Assembly: GCA_026705025.1 (NCBI GenBank)
Contig: JAPPBN010000012.1
Span: 52,366 to 116,365 of the forward strand
Source of the DNA: Bin125 sp026705025
Lineage (GTDB): Bacteria; Chloroflexota; Dehalococcoidia; Bin125
Direction: 5' to 3'
Length of the DNA stretch: 64,000 bases
Shown here: in pieces, positions 26,080 to 33,899 of the stretch
Numbering within the stretch: the first letter of the stretch is position 1
Layout: each line of letters begins with the position of its first letter
The notes under the pieces: generated by a model
Told to the model about the DNA's origin: nothing
The model's database searches: none
The model's input: the letters and a program-made list of their open reading frames with translations, nothing else
Position numbers and translations under genes: made by a program

Positions 26080-27441
26080 ATGACCACTTCTCCGTACATC
26101 CAGCGGCGCACAAGCCGTTTCGATCCGACGATCAACTGGCGCGACGTCTACGCCGAGCGGCTCGCCACTCCCGAGATGGCCGCGGCGCTGTTCAACTCGG
26201 GCGACCACCTCTGGATTCCGCCGGGTCACGCCTCGCTGCCGATCCTGCAGGCGCTGGTCGCCCGCAGCGACGAACTCGAGGGCGTGGAGGTTCGTGGGAT
26301 CGTCGTGCCCGACGCCGGCTGGTTCACCGAGGAGATGATGGGCGCGTTCAAGGTCGCGCCGCAGTTCGGCACACTGTTCGATCGCGACGCCGTCAACGCC
26401 GGCATCGCCGACTATCACCCCTACTGGCTGGTCGGCATTCACAAGGCCTGGGACGCGGGACGCGAGGACGAGGCCTGGCCGATCGACGTATTGCAAATCC
26501 GCTGCACGCCGCCCAACGATGCCGGATTCGTCTCGCTGGGCAGCTCGGTCTGGGACGGCGTGACCTCAGCCAAGCGAGCCCAGACGGTGATTGCCGAAGT
26601 CAACGACAACGTGGTCGAGACCTTCGGCGATTCGTGGCTACACGTCTCCGAGATCGACTGTTTCGTACCGGCGGACACGCCGGTGATGGTCAATCTTGAG
26701 TTTCCAGAACCAAACCAGGTCGACCTCGGCCTCACCCACTACGTCTCGCAGCTCGTCCAGGACGGCGACACGATTCAGGTCGGCGTCGGCTCGCACTCGG
26801 GAGCGCTGGCGCGTCTGGGCGCGTTCGACGAACGAGAGAATCTCTCCTACTTCGCCGAGCTCACGACCGAGGGCCTGGTTCCGCTGGTCGAGCGCGGGAT
26901 CATCACCGGCAAGTACTCCAAGACGCATCCGGACAAATTCGTCGCCACCGTGATCGGCAATACGCCGGACGAGATCGCCACGGTCCATCGCAACCCCGCC
27001 TTTGAGACCTACTCAATCGAGTACCTGCTGGACCCGCGTCAGATTGCCCGCAACGAGAACATCGTGGCGATCAACGGCGCGCTGACGGCTGACCTGTCCG
27101 GGCAACTCGGCGTGCACACGATCGGCCCGCGCGTCTACGCCGGCGTCGGCGGTCACCTGGCCTTCGCGCTGGGCGCCTACCTCGCGCCCAAGGGTCGCTC
27201 CGTCACGGTACTGCCGTCGACCAGCCGCGACGGAACGATCTCCACGATCATGGCCCAGTTCGACCCCGGCCAGATCGTCACGGTGCCGCGAGACATCGCC
27301 GACACGGTCGTGACCGAGTACGGCATCGCCAGGTTGCTGGGCAAGACCGTGCGGGCGAGAGCTGAGGAGTTGATCTCGGTGGCCCATCCCGACTTCCGCG
27401 GCGAGCTGCGCAAAGCGGCGCAGAAGCTGTTCTACCCGTAG
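26080..27441 (+). CDS. Acetyl-CoA hydrolase/CoA-transferase family protein
   Basis: A 453-residue family I-like CoA-transferase of the 4-hydroxybutyrate/acetate type. The segment LSYFAELTTEGLVPLVERG matches the place of the catalytic glutamate in that family (Glu of AEL), and the CoA-binding part is seen in GVGSHSGALARLG and GVGGHLAFALGAYLAPKGRS. It would exchange CoA between a short acyl-CoA and an acid, activating the acid for oxidation. ATG 26080 is given; an in-frame GTG at 26065 is possible. It is followed 20 bases later by the DUF488 gene. Confidence 0.9.
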   Translation: MTTSPYIQRRTSRFDPTINWRDVYAERLATPEMAAALFNSGDHLWIPPGHASLPILQALVARSDELEGVEVRGIVVPDAGWFTEEMMGAFKVAPQFGTLFDRDAVNAGIADYHPYWLVGIHKAWDAGREDEAWPIDVLQIRCTPPNDAGFVSLGSSVWDGVTSAKRAQTVIAEVNDNVVETFGDSWLHVSEIDCFVPADTPVMVNLEFPEPNQVDLGLTHYVSQLVQDGDTIQVGVGSHSGALARLGAFDERENLSYFAELTTEGLVPLVERGIITGKYSKTHPDKFVATVIGNTPDEIATVHRNPAFETYSIEYLLDPRQIARNENIVAINGALTADLSGQLGVHTIGPRVYAGVGGHLAFALGAYLAPKGRSVTVLPSTSRDGTISTIMAQFDPGQIVTVPRDIADTVVTEYGIARLLGKTVRARAEELISVAHPDFRGELRKAAQKLFYP

Positions 27442-27461
27442 TCGGGGGCGACGGCTGGCCG

Positions 27462-27911
27462 ATGACGCTCTACACCATCGGCTTCACCAAGAAGTCGGCT
27501 CGGGAGTTCTTCGGTGATCTGCTTGGATCCAGCGGGGCGATGCGCGTGATTGACGTCCGCCTGAGACCGTCGTCGCAACTGGCAGGCTTCGCCAGGGTCT
27601 CGAAGTCGGGCGGCGACTTCGAGTATCTGCTCGACCGATTGTGCGACATGGACTACGTCCATGTTCCACTGCTCGCCCCGTCCGATGAGTTGTTCACGTC
27701 CTACCGCGGTGGCGACATCACCTGGGATGACTACTGCGAGAGGTATCTGGAGCTGTTGGCGGAGCGTGAGGTCACGCACGAGCTGGACCAGGCGCTGTTC
27801 GACGACGCGGTGCTGCTCTGCAGTGAGGACAGTCCGGAGCGATGCCACCGCCGGCTCGCCGCCGAGTACCTGCAGCGGCATTGGCACGACATCAAGATCA
27901 TTCACCTCTAA
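27462..27911 (+). CDS. DUF488 protein
   Basis: A 149-residue DUF488 protein: LYTIGFTKKSAREFFGDLL at the N-terminus, IDVRLRPSSQLAGFARVS, and the C-terminal segment VLLCSEDSPERCHRRLAAEYL with the conserved C-x(5,6)-C-H-R pattern. The family's function is not known; the cysteine and histidine cluster suggests metal or nucleic-acid binding. It lies 20 bases after the CoA-transferase gene and may be co-transcribed. The 3' end overlaps the convergent esterase gene by four bases. Confidence 0.9.
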   Translation: MTLYTIGFTKKSAREFFGDLLGSSGAMRVIDVRLRPSSQLAGFARVSKSGGDFEYLLDRLCDMDYVHVPLLAPSDELFTSYRGGDITWDDYCERYLELLAEREVTHELDQALFDDAVLLCSEDSPERCHRRLAAEYLQRHWHDIKIIHL

Positions 27912-28828
27912 GAGCGTTCGCGGATCCAGTCGCCGATGCGTTCGATTGCCTGCTGGCCCTCGGGCAGCATGGGGGCGAAGCCCTGCCAGACGTGGAACAT
28001 GTCGTCCCAGATCTCCTCTACCACCTCGACGCCGGCTTCACGGGCCCTGGCGGCGACACGCTCGGTGTCTCGGCAGATCATCTCGACGGAACCGGCCTGC
28101 AGGAGCAGGGGGCAAATCCCTTCGTAGTCAGCGAAGACCGGCGACAGCAGCGGATCGCTGCGGTCCGCGTCGCCTGCGTACATGGCCGCCCAACCCTGGG
28201 ACGCGTTGATCGCCACCGTGTTGTCGGGGATGGTCGGATCCTCGAGTCCGAACGCCGACAACTCTTCCGGTCCGGCGGCCAGATCGGCCCAGGGGGAGAG
28301 GCCGATGCCGCCGGTCGGCATGCGCACGCCGCGCTCGCGCGCGGCAAGCAGCGTGGCCAGCATCAGACCGCCGCCGGCTGAGTCCCCGCCGACGAACACC
28401 GCGCTCGCCTCGCCCGGCTCAACCGGTCCGTTGGCCCAGATGTACTCGAGCCCGGTCATTGCGTCGTCAACGGCGGCCGGGAAGACGTGCTCCGGCGCCA
28501 ATCGATATTCCAGGTTGAGCGCCACGCAGCCCGCTGCGCGGCAGATGTCGGCGACCAGTCGGCGGTGCGTCCCGATTGACCCCAGCACGTATCCGCCGCC
28601 GTGGACGTAGAGCAGGCGGCGATTGTGATCGGACCCGGGCAGCACAGTCCACTCGCCTCGTAGGCCGTTGATGTCCACTGCCGTGAGCGAGATGTCGTCC
28701 TGCAGCGGGAAACTGAAGCCCTCCTCCATCGCCGCGCGCTGCTCCGCGACGCTCAGTTCCTCTCCAATCATGCTGGCGGCCTGATCCTTCATCGCCTCAA
28801 CGACCTGGAAATACTCTTCAGACGGCAT
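27908..28828 (-). CDS. HSL-family alpha/beta hydrolase (esterase), copy 3 of a tandem triplet
   Basis: A 306-residue hormone-sensitive-lipase-type esterase. The oxyanion motif is YVHGGGYVLGS, the nucleophile elbow is GDSAGGG, and the C-terminal acid/His pair lies in EEIWDDMFHVWQGFAPMLPEG. It hydrolyses esters of small or medium acids in the cytosol. ATG 28828 has AAGGAG seven bases upstream. It is the last and most diverged of three tandem paralogues on this strand (29803, 28864, 27908), all separated by less than 45 bases, so the three form one operon. Confidence 0.93.
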   Translation of the reverse strand: MPSEEYFQVVEAMKDQAASMIGEELSVAEQRAAMEEGFSFPLQDDISLTAVDINGLRGEWTVLPGSDHNRRLLYVHGGGYVLGSIGTHRRLVADICRAAGCVALNLEYRLAPEHVFPAAVDDAMTGLEYIWANGPVEPGEASAVFVGGDSAGGGLMLATLLAARERGVRMPTGGIGLSPWADLAAGPEELSAFGLEDPTIPDNTVAINASQGWAAMYAGDADRSDPLLSPVFADYEGICPLLLQAGSVEMICRDTERVAARAREAGVEVVEEIWDDMFHVWQGFAPMLPEGQQAIERIGDWIRERS

Positions 28829-28863
28829 GCAATTCTCCTTGGTCCGCAGCACGCGGCGTTGGA

Positions 28864-29763
28864 CTACGCGTGCTGGTTGATGAACTCGCCGATCCGCTCG
28901 ATCGCCTGTTGGCCTTCGGGCAGCATGGGCGCGTACAGGTGCCAGACGTGGAACATGTCGTCCCAGACTTCTTCAACCACGTCGACGCCGGCCGCGCGGG
29001 CACGCTCGGCGGCTCTGGTTGTATCCGAGAGCAGCATCTCTGCGCCGCCCACCTGCATCAGCAGCGGCGGCAGCCCGGTGAAGTCGGCGTAGAGCGGCGA
29101 GGCAAGGGGATTCTCGGCGTCTGCGCCTGCGAGATACTGACAGGCCAGATTCTCCAGCATCGGCACGCTGCTCTTCTGCGGATCGTCATCGGCGAGCGAC
29201 GCAATCGAATCTCCGGTGTTGGCGAGGTCGGTCCAGGCGGAGATGGCAATCGCCGCGTCGGGTTGATCGAGGTCCCGTTCGCGAGCCGCCAGCAGCGTCG
29301 CAAGCGTCAATCCGCCGCCGGCCGAGTCGCCGGCGACGAAGGTTGAATCGGGCGAGCCCGGACCATCCGGCCCGTTTGCCTGGACGAACTTGAGCGCCTC
29401 GATGGCGTCTTCGACTGCGGCCGGGAAGGGATGCTCGGGCGCGAGTCGGTAGTCGAGGTTGAGGACCGCACATCGGCCAGCCGCCGCGATGTCCTCACAC
29501 AGCCGGCGGTGCGTCACCGCCGAGCCGTACACATACCCACCACCATGGAAGTACAGGACCCTCCGGCTTGGGTCCGACTCGGCCACGGTCACCCATTCGC
29601 CCGGGACGCCATTGGCTTCGACCCAGGCAATGCTCGCCGCATCTGTCGCCGGGAAGGATCTCTCCTCCATCGCCTGGCGGATCTGTTGGCGTGTGGGATT
29701 GACCAATGGTCGCGGGCGATCCTCGATCAGCTTGAGCACCTGCTGCAGCTCCGGCGATGCCAT
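28864..29763 (-). CDS. HSL-family alpha/beta hydrolase (esterase), copy 2 of a tandem triplet
   Basis: A 299-residue esterase with the HSL motifs YFHGGGYVYGS and GDSAGGG and the C-terminal EEVWDDMFHVWHLYAPMLPEG. It is the same length as, and closely similar to, the copy at 29803 (MASPELQQVLKLIEDRP against MASAELQKVLGLMAERP), so they are a recent tandem duplication. Active-site segments agree, but the cap and acyl-pocket parts differ (for example the part after NGPDG), which suggests change in substrate range. No ligand can be proposed from sequence alone. Confidence 0.93.
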   Translation of the reverse strand: MASPELQQVLKLIEDRPRPLVNPTRQQIRQAMEERSFPATDAASIAWVEANGVPGEWVTVAESDPSRRVLYFHGGGYVYGSAVTHRRLCEDIAAAGRCAVLNLDYRLAPEHPFPAAVEDAIEALKFVQANGPDGPGSPDSTFVAGDSAGGGLTLATLLAARERDLDQPDAAIAISAWTDLANTGDSIASLADDDPQKSSVPMLENLACQYLAGADAENPLASPLYADFTGLPPLLMQVGGAEMLLSDTTRAAERARAAGVDVVEEVWDDMFHVWHLYAPMLPEGQQAIERIGEFINQHA

Positions 29764-29802
29764 CGTTCGACTCCGAGCAATCCTCAGCGTCCCGGTTTGG
29801 CC

Positions 29803-30702
29803 TCAGGCGTGCTGGTTGATGAACTCGCCGATCCGGTCGACGGCCGCCTGGCCCTCGGGCAGCATCGGCGCGAACTGGTGCCAGACGTGGAACATCTCGT
29901 CCCAGACTTCTTCGACCACGTCGACGCCCGCCGCGCGCGCCTTCTCGGTGACGCGGGTCGTGTCTGCCAGCAGCACTTCAGCGTCGCCGACCTGGAGCAG
30001 CAGCGGCGGTAGCCCGGCGTACTCGGCATAGAGCGGTGAAGCGAGCGGATTGTCGGCGTCGGCGCCGCCGAGATACTGGGAGGCCATCCCTTCGACCATT
30101 GATGGATCCGTAATCAGCGGATCGGCGTCAGCTCGGGTCTGTATTGTCTCGCCAGTGATCGCGAGGTCGGTCCAGGCTGAAATCCCGATCGCCGCGTTCG
30201 GCTGGTCGACACCCTGCTCTCGCGCCGTGAGCAGCGTCGCCAGTGTCAGTCCCCCGCCGGCCGAGTCTCCGGCGACGAATGTCGCCTCCGCGGCGCCCTC
30301 ACCGTCGGGGCCGTTGGCCTGAATGAACTTGAGCCCTTCAATCGCGTCCTCGACCGCCGCCGGGAAGGGGTTCTCGGGAGCGAGCCGGTAGTCGAGGTTC
30401 AGCACGGAGCAGCCGCCGGCGCGAGCGATGTCCTCGCACAGTCGCCGATGTGTGACCGTCGATCCGATCACGTAGCCGCCGCCGTGGACGTAGAGCAGAC
30501 GCCGATTCGGGTCGGATTCAGGCACGGTCACCCATTCGCCGGGCACGCCGTTGGCAGTGACCGGCGTGACCGTCGCAGCGTCGGTGACCGGGAATGATCC
30601 GGCCTCCATCCCGGCGCGCATTTCCTCGAGCGTCGGGTTGCCCGCGCCGAGCGGACGCTCCGCCATCAGTCCGAGCACCTTCTGTAGTTCTGCCGAAGCC
30701 AT
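29803..30702 (-). CDS. HSL-family alpha/beta hydrolase (esterase), copy 1 of a tandem triplet
   Basis: A 299-residue esterase, first gene of the triplet. It carries YVHGGGYVIGS, GDSAGGG and EEVWDEMFHVWHQFAPMLPEG. The promoter should lie in the roughly 110-base divergent gap shared with the LLM gene at 30815, so the LLM oxidoreductase and the esterases may be expressed together. Such pairing would fit oxidation of a substrate to an ester (Baeyer-Villiger type) followed by hydrolysis, as some LLM enzymes are ester-forming monooxygenases. This is only a hypothesis. Confidence 0.93.
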   Translation of the reverse strand: MASAELQKVLGLMAERPLGAGNPTLEEMRAGMEAGSFPVTDAATVTPVTANGVPGEWVTVPESDPNRRLLYVHGGGYVIGSTVTHRRLCEDIARAGGCSVLNLDYRLAPENPFPAAVEDAIEGLKFIQANGPDGEGAAEATFVAGDSAGGGLTLATLLTAREQGVDQPNAAIGISAWTDLAITGETIQTRADADPLITDPSMVEGMASQYLGGADADNPLASPLYAEYAGLPPLLLQVGDAEVLLADTTRVTEKARAAGVDVVEEVWDEMFHVWHQFAPMLPEGQAAVDRIGEFINQHA

Positions 30703-30814
30703 GTGTCAGTTCCTTACCAGCTTGGTGTGTCGAGTCGGGCGCAGGCTAACGACTCCAGTGCGTCATACTGCGAGCAATCTGATCTCATTCCGCCAGATCT
30801 CAGGGAAATCCACC

Positions 30815-31717
30815 ATGCGCGTCCTCGCCCCACCCAACGCCGCCACGCTCGCCGGCAAGATCGAAGCCGTCAAACAGCTTGAAGCCGACGGCTTTGCCGG
30901 CGCGTTCCTGCCCTCGATGGCGCACGATGCGATGACCGTGCTGGCGCTGGCGGCCGGCGAGACCTCGGAGATCGAACTCGGCACCTATGTGATCCCGACC
31001 TACACCCGCCACCCGGTCGCCATGGCGCAGCAGGCGCTGGCCGTCAACGCCGCGGCCGGCGGTCGGTTCACACTCGGACTTGGACTGTCGCACGAGGTCG
31101 TGATCCAGGACTCCTGGGGGCTCGACTTCAGCAACGTCGTCCGCCACATGCGCGAGTACCTGGAGATTCTCGTCCCGTTGATGAGGGGCGAAGTCGTGCA
31201 TCACTCCGGTGAAGCGTTTGAGGTCCACTCGCAGGTGGAACTGCCCGACTGCGAGCCGCCGCCGGTGATTGTCGCCGCGCTCGGACCGCAGATGCTGCGC
31301 ATCACCGGACGCTTGGCCGACGGCACCGCGCTCTGGCTGGCCGGGCCGAAGTGGATCGAAGAGGTCGTCATCCCCGAGATGGGCGGCGCCGCACGTGAGG
31401 CGGGCAAGCCGGAACCGCGGGTGATCGCAGGCGTGCCGATCTCGGTCACTGCCGACCCGGACGGCACGCGGGAGCGCATCTCCAGGGCCTATGAGATGTA
31501 CAACACGCTGCCCTCGTACCAGCGCGTGATCCAGGGCTCCGGAGCGGACGACCCGGCCGGAGTCTCGATCGTCGGTAGCGAAGAGGAGGTCGAGCGCGAA
31601 CTGCTGCGCTGGCGAGAGATCGGCGTGACCGACTTCTACGCTGCCTTCGAGGGCGTCAATGCGGATGAACGCCAACGAACTCGCGAATTCATCGCAGCCC
31701 TCGCGCCGACCCTCTAG
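30815..31717 (+). CDS. LLM-class F420-dependent oxidoreductase
   Basis: A 300-residue LLM protein of the F420-linked type: MRVLAPPNAATLAGKIEAV, EADGFAGAFLPSMAHDAMTV, IELGTYVIPTYTRHPVAMAQ and RFTLGLGLSHEVVIQDSWGLD. It is shorter than the FMN monooxygenase type and resembles F420-dependent oxidoreductases of actinobacteria. ATG 30815 with AGGGA upstream is preferred; a longer frame upstream is antisense to the esterase gene. It is followed 38 bases later by the NIPSNAP-like gene on the same strand. Confidence 0.92.
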   Translation: MRVLAPPNAATLAGKIEAVKQLEADGFAGAFLPSMAHDAMTVLALAAGETSEIELGTYVIPTYTRHPVAMAQQALAVNAAAGGRFTLGLGLSHEVVIQDSWGLDFSNVVRHMREYLEILVPLMRGEVVHHSGEAFEVHSQVELPDCEPPPVIVAALGPQMLRITGRLADGTALWLAGPKWIEEVVIPEMGGAAREAGKPEPRVIAGVPISVTADPDGTRERISRAYEMYNTLPSYQRVIQGSGADDPAGVSIVGSEEEVERELLRWREIGVTDFYAAFEGVNADERQRTREFIAALAPTL

Positions 31718-31755
31718 CCTGCCTCCAGCCCGAACTCACACTCAGGGAGCAGAGC

Positions 31756-32427
31756 ATGGCCGTATTCCTCGAAGTCCGACACCGGATCAAGCCGATTACC
31801 AACACCGCCTTCGACCTCTTTGTCGATTTCTACTCCGACACCGTCGTGCCGGCGATGGATCGTCACGGGATCGATCTGATCGGCGGCTGGAAGGTAACCG
31901 GCGGCGAGATGGGCTGGGACCTCTCGATTCACCGCTACGAGAGCATGGCCCACGCCGAGGAATGCCTCAATTCGCTCGGCCAGGACAAGGCGCTCTGGTC
32001 AGCCGTGGACAAGCTGCGCGGCGAGATAGAGATCGAGGAGATCACCAAGTTCGCCAACACGGTCTCCTATGGCACAGAAGAGCGGCTCCAGGCGGCGCTC
32101 GATGCCAACCCCGACCAACCGCGCCAGTACATGCTCGCCGTCCTGCAAACCGCGACGGGCGGTCTGCTGCCCGCGATCAAGACTATCGGCAGCCTCGTCG
32201 ACACACTGGAGGGTGCCGGAGCGATGCAGCTCGCGACCGCCTACGCCTCAAGAGTCGGCCGAACCGGCGAGCTCACCGACCTCTGGATCATGCCCCATGG
32301 TCCCAGCGGAATGATGGAGTACCGACCCGGAGACGCGCTCAAGGACATCGTCGGCCCGCTGCGAGAGCACGCGCCCGATGAGGACATCTACTTCCTCAAC
32401 CCGCTGCCCTACTCGAAGCTGCAGTAG
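31756..32427 (+). CDS. NIPSNAP-like dimeric alpha/beta-barrel protein
   Basis: A 223-residue protein that looks like two ferredoxin-like (dimeric alpha-beta barrel) halves: FLEVRHRIKPITNTAFDLFVDFY and GGWKVTGGEMGWDLSIHRYESM in the first; YMLAVLQTATGGLLPA and ELTDLWIMPHG in the second. This pattern fits the NIPSNAP family, whose role in bacteria is unclear. GGGAGCAGAGC precedes the ATG. It lies just downstream of the F420-dependent LLM gene and is probably in the same transcript. Confidence 0.72.
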   Translation: MAVFLEVRHRIKPITNTAFDLFVDFYSDTVVPAMDRHGIDLIGGWKVTGGEMGWDLSIHRYESMAHAEECLNSLGQDKALWSAVDKLRGEIEIEEITKFANTVSYGTEERLQAALDANPDQPRQYMLAVLQTATGGLLPAIKTIGSLVDTLEGAGAMQLATAYASRVGRTGELTDLWIMPHGPSGMMEYRPGDALKDIVGPLREHAPDEDIYFLNPLPYSKLQ

Positions 32428-32439
32428 CTCCTCAGTCCG

Positions 32440-32476
32440 GCCCTCACCCTATCCCTCTCCCGCGGGGAGAGGGGAC
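32440..32476. repeat. Intergenic CCCTCTCCC hairpin repeat, single copy
   Basis: Between the NIPSNAP-like and peptidase stops lies CCCTCACCCTA followed by the hairpin CCCTCTCCC-GCG-GGGAGAGGG (32453-32473, nine perfect pairs). The same CCCTCACC plus CCTCTCCC words occur at 54213-54306. It is an intergenic palindromic repeat of the REP kind and sits between convergent genes, where the hairpin could also end transcription. Confidence 0.7.
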
Positions 32477-32485
32477 AGGAATCAG

Positions 32486-33802
32486 CTAGGTCACCATTCG
32501 ACGGACGATCTCGTACGTGAGCTCGACGCCCATGTTGAAGTTTTCGAGCGTCATGTGCTCGTCGTTGCCGTGGAATCCGGCGGCTTCTTCGGGACTGAGC
32601 AGGACGGGGATGAAGCCATAGGCGGGGATTCCCTGCTGCCTGAGGAAGCGGTTGTCGGTACCGCCGACGCAGGTGGAGGGCACGACCGTGGCGTCCTCAA
32701 CGGCGTCGTTGACGACGGTTTCGATTGTCCGGTAGAGCTCGGTGTCCCAATCGACCTCGACCGGCTGCTCCTGGTCCCAGCCCGAGAACTCGACCTCGAT
32801 TCGGTCGTCGTCGATCACGTCGATCACCTGCTGACGCCAGTCCTCGCGATCCTGTCCGGGCAGCAGGCGGCAATCGATCGTTGCTTCCGACTTGGCCGGG
32901 ATCACGTTGGCCTTGATGCCGCTGTTGATCATCGTCACATTGAGCGTGTTGATGAACATCGCGTGGGTGCCGGGATGATCGATGACGTGCGCGGCCAACT
33001 CTTCGGCATCCTTGACCGGCGGGATGTGGCCCTCCTCGATCAGCCGGTCCAGCCAGACCTGGGTCGAGGGCGTGATCGTCACCGGACGCTCCCAGGCGGC
33101 CAGCTTGTGCAGCGCGTTGACCAGGTGGACGGCTGAGTTGTCGTAGTGCGGTCGCGAGCCGTGTCCGGGCGTGCCGATCGAGGTCAGCTTGAGCCAGCAG
33201 ATGTCCTTCTCGTTGGTGGCGACCGAGAAGATGTTCGCTTCCTGGCCCATCAGCTGGGTCGAGCCGGAGCCGCCCTCGGACAGCTCGAACTCGACGTCGA
33301 CCAGGTCGGGACGATTCTTGCAGAGCCACTCCATGCCCCAGACCGAGCCGGCCTCTTCGTCGGGCACGCCGCAGAAGACGAGGTCGCGGGTCAGCGGCGC
33401 CTCGGTGCGCTTGAGCATCAGCATCGTCATCAGATGCATGATCCCGCAGCCCTTCATGTCGACGGTGCCGCGGCCGTAGATCTTGCCGTCCTCGATGTAG
33501 CCCTCGAAGGCAGGCTTGGTCCAGTACTCCTCCTCGACCGGTACCACGTCGAGGTGGTTGCAGAGCATCATCGGCCGCTTGGAGCCGTCCCCACGCAGCC
33601 AGGCAAAGATCGCTTCCCGGTTGGGCTGAATCTCGACATACTCAACCTCCATCCCCGCCTCGGACAGAATCTTGCCCATCCAGCGGGCCGCCGGCTTCTC
33701 ATTCCCCGGAGGGTTGGTCGTGTCGATCTGCAGATAGTTGACGAAATAATCCAGCGCCTCGTCAAACACGGGTTGCCAGTTGATCGTGCCGTTCGTGGTC
33801 AT
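32486..33802 (-). CDS. M20-family metallopeptidase
   Basis: A 438-residue M20 peptidase/deacylase of the ArgE/DapE/carboxypeptidase class. Metal ligands and catalytic residues are visible in LCNHLDVVP (His ligand), GRGTVDMKG (bridging Asp) and GVPDEEAGS (catalytic Glu and ligand Glu), with a further His in GTPGHGSRPH in the lid and FHGNDEHM near the C-terminus. It hydrolyses N-acyl amino acids or short peptides. It lacks a signal peptide, so it is cytosolic. Stand-alone gene, divergent from the Lhr gene. Confidence 0.94.
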   Translation of the reverse strand: MTTNGTINWQPVFDEALDYFVNYLQIDTTNPPGNEKPAARWMGKILSEAGMEVEYVEIQPNREAIFAWLRGDGSKRPMMLCNHLDVVPVEEEYWTKPAFEGYIEDGKIYGRGTVDMKGCGIMHLMTMLMLKRTEAPLTRDLVFCGVPDEEAGSVWGMEWLCKNRPDLVDVEFELSEGGSGSTQLMGQEANIFSVATNEKDICWLKLTSIGTPGHGSRPHYDNSAVHLVNALHKLAAWERPVTITPSTQVWLDRLIEEGHIPPVKDAEELAAHVIDHPGTHAMFINTLNVTMINSGIKANVIPAKSEATIDCRLLPGQDREDWRQQVIDVIDDDRIEVEFSGWDQEQPVEVDWDTELYRTIETVVNDAVEDATVVPSTCVGGTDNRFLRQQGIPAYGFIPVLLSPEEAAGFHGNDEHMTLENFNMGVELTYEIVRRMVT

Positions 33803-33899
33803 CTCAACGTCTCCATCGTCTCTCAGCCGTACTGTTCGTCAGGTTAACCCTCAGCCGAAGCGCCCTTGAATCCTGGTCCTCCGCTAAGATACGGAACAT

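Noticed and set aside
30551..30814. N-terminal extension of the LLM protein
   Set aside because: It is antisense to the first esterase, whose N-terminal sequence is clearly coding; the conserved LLM N-terminus begins at 30815.
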